64,000 nucleotides of DNA from Phoebastria nigripes. Taxonomy: Eukaryota; Chordata; Aves; Procellariiformes; Diomedeidae. The first letter of the stretch is position 1. Each line of letters begins with the position of its first letter. Where the stretch lies: assembly GCA_035582835.1 (NCBI GenBank), contig JAYKAV010003433.1, forward strand, positions 185,810 through 249,809, given 5' to 3'. The notes beneath the pieces are model-generated. The model was not told where the DNA came from. It worked only from the letters and a program-made list of their open reading frames with translations, and did not search any database. The translations under genes and the position numbers were made by a program. Shown here piece by piece: positions 1 through 10,423 of this stretch.

Positions 1-173
1 TTTCTGTTCATCATTTATATCTATCATCTAAAGACATGTGGCTCTTCAGATATCANAGACATTCAGATATCAGCATATATTCAGTGTTAAATTTATACTG
101 TTGTTTTCAAGTGTTTACAGCATAAGGTTTATTTGTTTATGTCCACCATCACAAGATCCACCAGCTCCTTTTT

Positions 174-213
174 CCTCTCCTCTCCTCTCCTCTCCTCTCC
201 TCTCCTCTCCTCC
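174..213. repeat. (CCTCT)n microsatellite
   Basis: About eight near-perfect tandem copies of a pyrimidine-only pentamer, ending at a CCACAGGTCAG stretch. The short frame across it (Ser-Ser-Pro-Leu-Leu runs) is a product of the repeat and not a gene. Confidence 0.95.
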
Positions 214-2699
214 ACAGGTCAGTGGGCATCTTCTGTTATGTAATCATTAGCACCTGTAATTTTGTGAACATACCTGAATCTCACTTAATTGTGTTGACTT
301 ATTTTTTTCAAATGATTTTTCTTTTGAATTTTACTTTAGTGATTCTTCAATTCTATTAATCTGCTACCAATGTTGGTATAGCTGCTGGAGAAATATTTTC
401 TCTCTTTTACTTTGAAGATTACTTTTCCCAGACATTTTTAAAAAATGAATACATTTCTTCTATGCCCTTTCCAACTTGAACATAAGATATTATATTTTAG
501 TTATAACTCAGAGCAAACTTTGAAGAAAAGTTTCAGTTTGAACTAAGTAATATATAAGCATCAAATTGTTTCATATCTTTTGAGATTGAAAATTAATTTG
601 AGGAAGACTTTAAATATTTTTCATGCACAGGTGAGTTAAGTTCATAACTTCAGGTCTATCAAAGTTTTCTCTAAAAAAGAAATGTGCTATGAATTCTTTG
701 TATTTTGTTCTGCTTTACTTCTCTCAAGGTTGCAATGGAAATATTCATTTTTGATTGATCTGCACATGAAACAACACTTTGTTCAACCCAGATACAATTC
801 TCTCAAGAAGTAGCCAGGGGAGAAACTCCCATCAGCAACTCATGTTACTTGCCTTATTAAAGTGCACAGTAGTGTAAAAGAAAAAGCAGGATGAAATTTT
901 GTGGAGAAAAGTATTACTCATTCAACTTCATCTCAGTATTCTTTATACTCCATCCCANCCCCCCACCCCCGAAATATTCATGTGCAAAACCCAACACTTG
1001 ATTGGTACTTCCAGAATATGGAAGATGCTTTGAAACTTTGGCCAGATGAAACCTTGACAATTTCAAAACCATTCTAAAAAGCTGATTGACTACCATCCAG
1101 GATGTTATTACATCTTTTTGGCTTACTTTTCATCAGAAAGTATTGTAGTAGCAAGAAGCACCCCAGAAATATTATCGAGTCTTACCTTGTTCTACAATAT
1201 TAATATTATTTCTTTCACATGTCACCTTTTCAAGTATATTATAAAGTGGCATAAGTTGTATTTTGTGGATTTTTTTCTTTTGTTTTTAATCCTTAACAGA
1301 ATTTTTTATGTCTCTCTTCACCCTTTCCATTTAGAGGAATGCAGATATGGGACTCCGCCAATGCTTTCTGTTACTTTGTTTTTATAGTAGTGGTCCAAAC
1401 TGCAATAAAGCGTTGACAACAATATTACAACAATGTGTGGNAATTTTACTTCAGAATCCAGTAGGGATTTTAGGATATTTAGGCCCAGGAAGAGGACTTC
1501 AATACCAATCTTTCTAAAAAAATTGTTTCAATGGTCCCAATGGTTCAGTCTTTCTTTTGGTACAGAGAAACATAATAAAATCCCCAAAAGTCTCTGAAAA
1601 GCAATTGAACCGTAAGGTAAAACTGGTAAAAAACTGTATAGAGGTTGCATTATCATTGAGGTAGAATTGCGATGTGAGAAAATGATTTTTTTTTTTTTTT
1701 GCCACACATGCACATTATTTCATGCTGTGCTGATGATGATCATATCAAAACCATGACGTAATGATATATGACACTGCTGACATAACTCAATATGACTTGA
1801 CATAGTGCAAGAATTTTGATTTTGGTTCTGTATAAACTTCNATAAAACTGTAATCTGAACTCTTTTAGTAGAGTTATAGACAGGCCAACAACAGAGTGTT
1901 ATGATTTCTTTCCTATCCACACACTTTCTTACAGAGTAACATGCACTGAGGATTCTAAAAAATAAATGTACAGAAAAACTTTTGAGCAGGTAAATTTCAA
2001 AGAGCTTATTCGCATAGAATATTGGCAAAAATCTCACTCCAGCAATATTTTACACTCTGCTAGAATGCAATAAATTGATATAGCAGAAAAATTATGTGAA
2101 ATAAGAATTTCCTTTAGACATATGTATATGAGTATCTAACTAGGCCACTGGCTACTATCAAAAATATATTAGGTATGCCAGTCTCCAATTACATTCAGTA
2201 GTATGCCAGAACTTGATCTTTTTCACTTCATTGGTCTGCAGTTTATAAGTGTTACAGACTTTGAGTATTAAAGAATTCATAAGTTGTTCTGTTCAGAAAA
2301 AAGTGACTGTGTAAAAATACAATTCTTTGCTCAATATTTCTGCTAAGATGTTTTAAAAGTACACTAGCTTTTAAATATCTATATAGCTACTTGATCCTGT
2401 TAGCCCTGTGGAGAAAACAGAGTTGAGAAGGAAGAGAAGTTAGTTCTTACTTATAATTAAGTACGTTACAGAGTAAGTTCCAATCAGTTAAAACATAAAA
2501 AAAAAAACTTTTGAAGACAATGGTATTTCAATGGCTAGAAGTAAGTTCACAGTTTAAGATATCTTTACTTGGTTGTTTATATCTTAGTTTGCTGTCTAAG
2601 CCAGATGTCTAAGCATCACAGTGCGTTAAGTTTGAGAAGCTCTTTAGCTGATCATATGTAGGTATTTACTCTTAGAGGAGCTGAATGACCCTCCAGTCT

Positions 2700-2960
2700 T
2701 AGATGGGCAGAATTCAGTTGCCTAACAATATATGTTTAGCGTCACTTAAGATACCCTAGCATACCCTTTCCTACCCATATCTGGTGGTCCAGAAGGGCAC
2801 AATTTTCCTGTAGGTCCTCTGTAATCTTTGCTGGCCCACTGAAGATGTCCTGAATACTGTAAGACATTTATATTGACACTAGACACCTATCTGTAGATGA
2901 CTGAATTGAGCTCTACATTTCCCTTGACAACAATGGGAACTTAGAAACCTAGGGCTCTTT
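2700..2960 (+). repeat. Degraded dispersed repeat, unknown family, copy 1
   Basis: Begins with the 14-mer ATTCAGTTGCCTAA (2712-2725), which recurs exactly at 20619. About 210 bp later it has TTGACAACAATGGGAACTTAG, a close match to the segment about 200 bp after the motif at 20619. The middle (CCAGAAGGG, then TCCTGTAGGTCCTCTGT) matches 35200 onwards. The collinear similarity to two other segments indicates an old interspersed repeat. I cannot assign it to a named family. Confidence 0.5.
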
Positions 2961-3576
2961 GCCTTAGACAGTGATGAAAAAGATTTATTCTATCCAATGG
3001 TTTATTATAATCTGTAATACAAAATAAAAATCTAGAAGTCTAAATTTGGAACCCAGAAATTAATTCCTGGCTTCTGACAAATGAATGGACCAGCCGATGC
3101 TGTCAAAGAAGTTAACATGGGTAAAAACAGTCTTTTCCTCACCAAACAGTTCACCTTCTTTCTGTAGGAGTACTTCAGCCTTTATCTTTCCCCTTTTTAC
3201 ACTGACCAAGGTATTTTGCAATGCAGAAAGCAGAGTGGCCATTTCCATTAGTTTTTGAAATAGTGAGCATTCTCCGCCTCTGACGAATTTGTTGCATCCC
3301 AGTTATAGAGTAGGTTACCAAAATTCTCCACCATTTTGTTACAGTGCAATTTCTGAGTTTGTGTGTGATTAATTTCTTATTAGTCAAATTTAAGTCTTAC
3401 TAGTCTGAACAAAGGATTAATCTTAGTCCATTTACAATGATATTAAAAATTATAGTTCAAATTATAGACAATAAAAGTTCTATACACAAACTTTTAGTAT
3501 TTACACCTTCCTATGGTTATACACACCTCCTTTCAGTGCCCTTCAGACTCCTGGGGTTGATAAGTCAGAACTCATT

Positions 3577-3595
3577 AAAAAAAAAAAAAAAAAAA
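3577..3595. repeat. Poly-A run
   Basis: Nineteen A in a row. No retroposed body with matching target-site duplications was recognised on either side. Confidence 0.9.
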
Positions 3596-4041
3596 GGAAA
3601 AATATTATAGTGAGTCATTAGTATCCTTCCCCAGGAGACAAAGGATTTCCATGTCAATATTTTCTTCCTCCTCTAAATCTTAGGTCATCTTGGGGTCATT
3701 TTTATATGCTTGCCTATCCACTCTACACCTTGTTCTTTCTTCACTGCTCTGTAATTCCATCTTGCATCCTAATTTACTAAGTACCAGGTGTTTTACATGT
3801 GTGGAAACCTGTTTTTTATTCCCTTTATATCCCTAATACTGGCTTTACACAGCTGCCAAGGTTATACTGCTTTAATGACCAGCAATTGACTACTTATAAC
3901 TTTTTATAGCCTTGAGGTTTGTGCTTTCAAGGCCCTTGCTGTCATCTCAGGTCTCTATTCCCCTACGCTGCATTCTTACTCTAGAGTCATAGGTGGCTCA
4001 TTTAACGCAGAAGAACTACTTGTTATTAATATTAATTAGTA

Positions 4042-4060
4042 GTGTGTGTGTGTGTGTGTG
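4042..4060. repeat. (GT)n microsatellite
   Basis: Nine to ten GT units followed by CATGCACGCGCG and an alternating TATACA stretch. The alternating purine-pyrimidine run directly precedes a damaged LTR. Confidence 0.95.
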
Positions 4061-4084
4061 CATGCACGCGCGTATATACATGTC

Positions 4085-4275
4085 TATACTGGTTTTGGCT
4101 GGTTCAGCTAATTTTCTTCATAGCAGCTTATTTTGCTTCACCTTTTAAACTGTCTTCATCTCAACCCACAAGTTTTCCTACTTTTACCCTTCTAATTCTC
4201 TCCCTCATCCTGCTGTGGGGGTGGGAGTGAGCGGCTCCGTGGTGCTGAGCTGCCTACCAGGATCAACTCACCACA
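4085..4275 (+). mobile_element. Family-1 LTR with internal deletion (copy K)
   Basis: The first 50 bp (TATACTGGTTTTGGCTGG through CTTCATAGCAGCTTA) match the 5' end of the LTR at 21302. The sequence then jumps to the 3' part (TTTTAAACTGTCTTCATCTC, the CCCACAAGTTTTCC stretch and a terminal CACCACA). About 395 bp between them are missing, including the promoter region. The breakpoint has GCTT microhomology when compared with 21302-21893. No target-site duplication was found. The last bases (GGATCAACTCACCACA) also resemble the end of the family-2 LTR, so a recombinant end is possible. Confidence 0.8.
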
Positions 4276-4683
4276 GTATGTGACAATAAGCATTACCCTG
4301 CACAATTGTACAAAGCTAGGTAGAAACTAAATCAGATTGGGTAGTAGTGACCCTTTTGTTTGACAGTTTCTGTCATGATGGTTATATAAACTAAAACAAA
4401 GCTTAAGGCAGGCCAAGAAAAGTCTAGGAAAATCCTGAAAAATCTCGAGGTCTGTTTTGTTAGCTAAACACAAGGGTTGTGGTCTGTTATAAACAACGGT
4501 GACTCCATAGACACTAGCATACAGTCCTGTGCCCCCTGACGCATTCCTTCAAAATTAGAGGCAGCATGATGAACTTGCACCAGATGCTAAACTGTAAGTT
4601 ATACAGGCAGTAATAATGAAAGGGTTCTCAGCCCATTCCAGTGATAAGGACAGCTTGATTTATTGCCAACTTAAATGAGAGTG
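4276..4683. other. Spacer between two LTRs, no feature seen
   Basis: About 400 bp of AT-rich sequence between two oppositely oriented LTRs of the same family. I saw no primer-binding site, gag-like frame or other proviral internal sequence, so the pair does not look like one provirus. Confidence 0.55.
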
Positions 4684-5279
4684 TGTCGTGGTTTAAGCCC
4701 AGCTGGCAACTAAGCACCACACAGCCGCTCACTCACTCCCCGCCCCAGTGGGATGGGGGAGAGAATCAGAAGAGTAAAAGTGAGAAAACTTGTGGGCTGA
4801 GATAAAGACAGTTTAATAGGGAAAGCAAAAGTCGCGCACGCAAGCAAAGCAAAACAAGGAATTCATTCACTGCTTCCCATCGGCAGGCTGGTATTCAGCC
4901 ATCTCCAGGAAAGCAGGGCTCCATCACGCGTAACGGTTACTTGGGATGACAAACACCATAACTCTGAACGTCCCCCCTTCCTTCTTCTTCCCCCAGCTTT
5001 ATATGCTGAGCGTGACNTCATATGGTATGGAATATCCCTTTGGTGAGTTGGGGTCAGCTGTTCCAGCTGTGTCCCCTCCCAGCTTCTTGTGCACCCCCAG
5101 CCTACTCGCTGGTGGGGTGGTGTGAGAAGCAGAAAAGGCCTTGACGCTGTGTAAGCACTGCTCAGCAATAACAAAAACATCCCTGTGTTATCAACACCGT
5201 ATTCAGCACATATCCAAAACATAGCCCCATACTAGCTACTATGAAGAAAATTAACTCTATCCCAGCCAAAACCAGAACA
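4684..5279 (-). mobile_element. Solo LTR, family 1 (copy A)
   Basis: Full-length LTR read on the minus strand. It begins TGTTCTGGTTTTGGCTGGGA at 5279 and ends TTAAACCACGACA-like at 4684. The same subfamily as 21302-21893. It holds a TATA element (TATATAAAG, complement of 4998-5004), a CRE-like TGACNTCA (5013-5020) upstream of it, and a polyadenylation signal ATTAAA (complement of 4812-4817). Flanks carry AGAGT (4678-4682) and AGAGT (5281-5285), one base away from each end, so they may be the duplicated target. No internal ERV sequence is attached, which is the normal outcome of LTR-LTR recombination. Confidence 0.92.
4998..5020 (-). promoter_or_regulatory. LTR core promoter: CRE-like site and TATA box
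   Basis: On the minus strand TGANGTCA lies just upstream of TATATAAAG. Spacing and order match the other copies of this LTR. The ambiguous base falls in the central CpG of the CRE-type site. Activity is inferred from motifs only. Confidence 0.6.
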
Positions 5280-8200
5280 AAGAGTCATAAGGAAATATAT
5301 CTTATATATGAGATGAAAACCTTCGTGTTCAGAATCTTCAATGGCAAGTTTTCCACTTGCAAGTCCAGGGAGACTCCTGCACCTTGCATGGTGCTTATTC
5401 AGCCTTCCTTTTCTGCCTTTCTTGTGTTCATCCTATGCATTCAGCGCTTATGGCTACGGTCCATGATGGTCGTTAGTTGCCAAGGTTGAGGTGGCAAGAC
5501 TTGAGAGCAATTTGAGGGGGGAAGCTGGAATCAATTGGGCCCCTTCTCTCATCCCCTAATTTTCCTCAGCCATCAATGGTGTTTTATGTTTGTCATCTCT
5601 CTCCCCATAATACAGGGTGGTGATCTCATACACTCCTGACATATTTGATGTTTTTATGGGGAGCAGGACTTGTTCTGGTTTCACCAAGCACCTTGCCAGT
5701 TCTAGTTCCAACAGCCACCTCTCCTGGCTCCTCTACACCCTTCGCTCTGATCAGACCTTACTGCTTGCACATTTTCCTGTTGTACTCCTATTTGTACAAG
5801 TATGTCACAAGTCTCCGTTTGCCCCTTTGAGATTACATACTATATTTCTTTCTCTATGCTTAACTTTTTCATAAAGTATTCATACATTCTTGCATAATAA
5901 TTATGTTATTAGCAGTGTAACAATGTTACAAAATGCTTATGCACTGTTTCCATTACAATATTTCAATACGCCTATGCCTGGGTTCAAGGTAAATATTTTA
6001 ATATCTTAGTTAATGGTTGTAACTTATTCTGTGCTTGCAACACATTCTGTGCTTTGGCTACTTCTCTTAAGTTTCATACATGAATAAATAATAACTGTTC
6101 CAGAAAAGAACTACATCCAGAAAAAGAAGTGAAAAAACATGATGTCATCCAAAATTTGGCCTAACAGGAAGGGGAAAGGATTTCGGTGATCAGAAAATAG
6201 TTATCAAGTCTAAGTGGTAAATATAGCCAAAGAGTACATCAGTATAGTATGGAGAGGAACGAAATTTCACTAAGAAGCAAAAGGTTCATCATCAACAAGA
6301 TACAAAGGCACTTCTGTATTTTTAGAAGACCTTTTTAAAGATCTGTATTTTCTGATCAACAGAGTCAAATTAACCTTCCAAATTATCATGGGCTGCACAG
6401 GAAATAATAGTTGTGACACTTTATAAGTTCTGATTTCTTTACTTTTCAGCATTATTAATCTTTTTTTTTCTTTTTCTGTTTTCACTCTTTCTGTGTATAT
6501 TTTTATGTATATAACAATATTGGTACAGCAATGATTTTATATATGTGTATTGACTATATCTTAATTAAGTCACAGTTACTGAAATGGTTTTCAAATTCAA
6601 ACTATAATAATATATTATAATTTTTATAGTTTGCAATTACAGAAATTAATATATTCATACTTCAAATAGGGGTTGTACTGACTGCTTACACATTGTACCT
6701 CCTTCATCCAGTGAACAATATTGATCACTGAAAGATTTAACAAAGGAAACATGTTTAAGCACTTAATTTAGTTTTACTGTACATAGATNATTTCATCTTG
6801 CATAAAAGCTTTGATTACCCTTTTATACGTTGTCCTTTTATTACACATATATGACAAAGTTTCTGTTACAGTAAGATCTGGCATAGTAAATTAAACTTCT
6901 TTTTTTCTTTTTACTTTACACATTGAAAGCAGTCCTCTGCCTAAATTGTGAAATTATGCTCAGTAATAAATCTTCTGTATAATAATTTACATGGATGATC
7001 ATAAAATGTTTTTTATAATTTACAGTCTGTTAACATTCTGTTAGGAAATTACACTGAGAAAGGCTCCTCTCTAATAGAAGAGGTGATCTTATGAAGTCCT
7101 ATGGTAGACTAAAACAAGCTCTATTATGATGTATTGGGGCATTATTTTAAAAGTCAGTCTGGTTGCTCTTCTAAACAAGCCTCTTAATACACATTGTTAT
7201 TTAGTTAGGATATTATTGTTGTTCAAGGCCTAACCCTGTGTTCTGTGTAATTTCTCACTTTCTGAGCACATATGACCCTGAAGTTTGATGTTTTAGTTGA
7301 TACAAAACAGTTTTGGTTTGGTTGGGTTGGGTTGGGTTGGGTTTGGTTTGGTTTGGTTTGGTTTAGTTTGGTTTGGGTTTGGGTTTGGTTTGTTTTTACA
7401 ACTTCAGTGCACCAGTTGAACCAGAAAATATTTTTTCAGTGCATTTGCATATGAATTGCAATATATTTGACAGGACAGAGAAATGCCACTAATTCTCTAA
7501 TCAGCAGCAGAACCAAAACCACTTCTAGNGTAATAATTATCTAAAACAAGCATTTATTAGTAAAGGGACTGATCTAATTACAGATCTATATTTCTATATT
7601 ATCTCTTATGTCTGCTCCAATAAATATTTAATTACTTACAGGAAGCGGACAAGCTCCAAAAAGAAACAGAGTTACACACCTGTGACTAGTGATTAGCCAC
7701 TTTTCTGGAAAGTAAAAGATCATTTTTGAATCTTTTTTTCATTATGCATACTCAGCTCATCTCATACTCTTTGGGGGGGTGGGGAATAGAGAGAAAAGAT
7801 TTTTCTTTTTTCTGTTATAGCTTGAGACCCTAAGGTGATCCACAGGCAGCCTAGGGAGATTATAGATAAATTGTGAATGTTGCTAAGCTTTTCATGCTGT
7901 CAGGAATGCGCAGACTTAATAGCAAAATTGTAGGTATCTGAGAATTTCCACAGACAGATACCTTGGCACCACCAGACAAGGTGCTGGGGATTTACAATAC
8001 CTGTGAGGCAGTTAACCAAGGATATCTAGCAANGTGTCTCACTCACAGTGCAGTCTGAAACTGTCACAAAATATTTCTTCAATTATTATTTCACACAAAA
8101 TCTCTCACCATATTTTAAGTATTTCAAAACTGCTGTAATTTCATGATTGCAACTACACACAGTTGACAATGCAGTCGTGGCTATAATTGCTAAAGCACTA

Positions 8201-9371
8201 ATATTCAGATTCTCTGCTATTATGATCTGCCATAACCTTTTAAGTCAAAGAAGCTAAGCACATTTAAGTAGAGTTAATAGATATATGGCGTAGACTGAAG
8301 TATATTGCCCAAAATATATTTATATTTAAACCATCATCAAAACATCCACTGAAAGAAATAGGAAACAGGTTTTTAGCTCCAAATAGGACACTCAATCCAT
8401 GTCAGATGTAAGCCATAAGTATGCAGATACCGGAATGTTTCAGCAGCTACCTGGAATAAAAAAATGATATTGAATATAAAGTAAAAAGGAAAGCAACTAC
8501 AGTCAGTAAGATGGAAGCATACCAATCATTGTCATTGTGTCTGTTAATCTCTAGTGAGTAACTGGAAGCAATAAACTTAACACTGTTTTGTGTTTAATGA
8601 TGGTAGCAATAGTTTTATTCTTATATTTAAAAGAAAGGAGCTATTGAGGTTTTTTTTGTTCTTTTGTTAATGTTGTTTTGAGTTTAATTGTTGTATTGGT
8701 CACAAAATTAATTATTTCAATAGAAAATTACTTCTTTATATCCTACTATGAAACATAATCATGATTTTTTCTTAGAAACTGGTATTATTTTCTTGATGAT
8801 TGTTATATTTATCCTCACTGGCACCAGTGAAATATTTTTATCTATATTTTCTTCCATGAAAAATAACAGCCTCACTGAACACTCCTCATGTGCAATGTCA
8901 AGAAATCAAGGAGGGGACAGCCTGTTGCAGCTCTCTTTTCAATGTACTTTGATTTTTTGTTCAAATTGTAAGATAAATCTATCTTAAGAACCAAGGATAA
9001 GCTAGAGCAAAAGTGGGGAAAGAGACTGTCTCCACCTTTTATATTACCTTGTGGTACTCATGGAACTTGCAGGTTAAAGAGTCTAACTGCAAAACAGAGG
9101 CTGTCCTGTATGACCACATGAGTCCATGCAGAGAAAGGTGATTGCATAATGCCAAACATTAGTTTGCTCTTCACATTTCTTCTGATTCCTAGACCTTCAT
9201 ATAAAGGTGATATATATATAAATATCACAGATTTGTATGTCAGCAATAGTACCACCACTAATAATGTTTCCTCTACCTCAGGTCCATTTACACTTTTTGG
9301 AACTTGCAACTACAGGGGTTTTTTTAAGGGTTTTATGAAAAACTAAAACTGAAAGAAAAGCAGAAGACATT
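5280..9371. other. Unique AT-rich DNA, no gene seen
   Basis: About 4 kb without a recognised retroelement or exon. The part from 5330 to 5870 is somewhat GC-richer, with frames of 82-85 codons, but none has domain-like or exon-like character. The region around 7820-8040 looks like a very old repeat but cannot be assigned. A GGGTT/GGTTT tract at 7311-7397 is listed separately. Confidence 0.6.
7311..7397 (+). repeat. (GGGTT)n/(GGTTT)n tract with G-quadruplex motif
   Basis: A tandem tract of TTGGG units followed by TTTGG units with a few interruptions. GGG at 7324, 7329, 7334 and 7339 are separated by two-base TT loops, a canonical four-run G-quadruplex pattern on the plus strand. The Trp/Phe/Gly-rich frame across it is a by-product of the repeat. 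Confidence 0.93.
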
Positions 9372-10423
9372 TGTATTGGGGTCACGTGGCAAGGTTTTGG
9401 TAGTGACGAGGCTGCAAGGGTGGCTTCTGTGAGAAGACACCAGAAGCTGCCCCCATGTCAGACAGAGACAGTTCCAGCCACCTCCAAGATGGACCCGCTG
9501 CTGGCCAAAGCTGAGACAATCAGTGATGGTGGTAGCACCTCTGTCATAACATATTTAAGAAAGGGTAAAAAACACTGTGCAGCAGCAGCTGGGAGAGAGG
9601 AGTGAGAAAATGTGAGAGTAACGACCCTGCAGACGCCAAGATTAGTGAAGAAGCAGGAGGAGGTGATCTAGGCACTGGAGCAGAGGTTCCCCTGCAACCT
9701 GTGGTGAAGACCATGGTGAAGCAGGTTGTCCCCATGCAGCCCATGGAGGTCCATGGTGGAACAGATATCCACCCTGCAGCCTGTGGAGGACAGCATGCCA
9801 GAGCAGGTGGATGTGTCCTGAAGGAAGCTGCAGCCCATGGAGAGGAGCCCACACAGGACCAGGTTTTCTTGCAAGACCTGTGACCCCATGGAGGACACCT
9901 ACTGGTGCAGTCTGTTCCTGAAGGANTGTACCCTGTGGAAAGGACCCATGCTGGTGCAGTTCTTGAAGAACTGGAGACCATGGGAAGAACCCATGTTGGA
10001 GAAGTTCGTGAAGTCTCCTGTGGGTGGGACCCCACGCTGGAGCAGGGGAAGAGTGTGAGGAGGAAGGAGCGGCAGAGATGAAGCATTATGAACTGACCAC
10101 AACCCCCATTCTCCATTCCCTTGCACCGTCCTGGGGGAGGAGGTAGAAGAGTTGGGAGTGAAATTGAGCCTGGGAAGAAGGGAGTGGTGCTGGAAAGGTG
10201 GTTTTTTAGATTTGTTCTTATTTATCATTATCTTACTCTGTTTAATTGGCAATAAATTAATTTCCCCAAGTTGAGTCTGTTTTGTCTGTGAGGGTAATTG
10301 GTAAGTGATGTCCCTGCCCATGAGCTTTTTCATCATATTTTTCTCCCCTTGTCCTGTTTAGAAGGGGGAGTGATAAAGCGGCTTGGTGGGCACGTGGTGG
10401 CCAGCCAAGTTCAACCCTCTACA
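9372..10423 (+). mobile_element. Solo LTR, family 2 (copy 1)
   Basis: Begins TGTATTGGGGTCACGTGGCA and ends AACCCTCTACA. It is collinear with 24060-25198. A TATA-like CATATTTAAG lies at 9550-9559 and a polyadenylation signal AATAAA at 10251-10256. If both are used, the R region would be about 700 bp, which is long. The middle contains degenerate 45-bp repeats carrying the core CCCACGCTGGAGCAG. Flanking pentamers ACATT and ATGTT agree at only three of five positions, so the target duplication is not secure. The 190-codon antisense frame (9544-10116) is treated as non-coding; see findings. Confidence 0.85.
9890..10045 (+). repeat. Degenerate 45-bp tandem repeats inside family-2 LTR
   Basis: Units start near 9944 (ACCCATGCTGG), 9989 (ACCCATGTTGG, exactly 45 bp later) and 10030 (CCCCACGCTGG). 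Each continues with a GAGCAG/GAGAAG-like core and a GTGAAG/GAAGAACTG segment. More diverged units lie upstream, towards 9700-9890. Confidence 0.75.

Larger units (their letters stand above)
1..4084. other. Unique AT-rich DNA, no gene seen
   Basis: AT-rich non-coding sequence. Open frames are short, lack recognisable domains and show no consistent exon-like pattern. It contains a pentanucleotide repeat, a GT repeat, short poly-A runs and one degraded dispersed repeat, listed separately. I see no CR1 or LTR in it before 4085. Confidence 0.7.

Noticed and set aside
4863..5222. 119-codon minus-strand frame, with a related frame at 21359-21649
   Set aside because: Both are homologous stretches of the same LTR U3-R sequence in the sense direction, mutually similar because the DNA is. 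No known protein and not retained in other copies.
4085..5279. Two nearby LTRs as the ends of one provirus
   Set aside because: They are in opposite orientation, and the 408-bp spacer shows no primer-binding site or coding sequence.
7272..7454. 60-codon Trp/Phe/Gly-rich frame
   Set aside because: It is the translation of the GGGTT/GGTTT tandem repeat.
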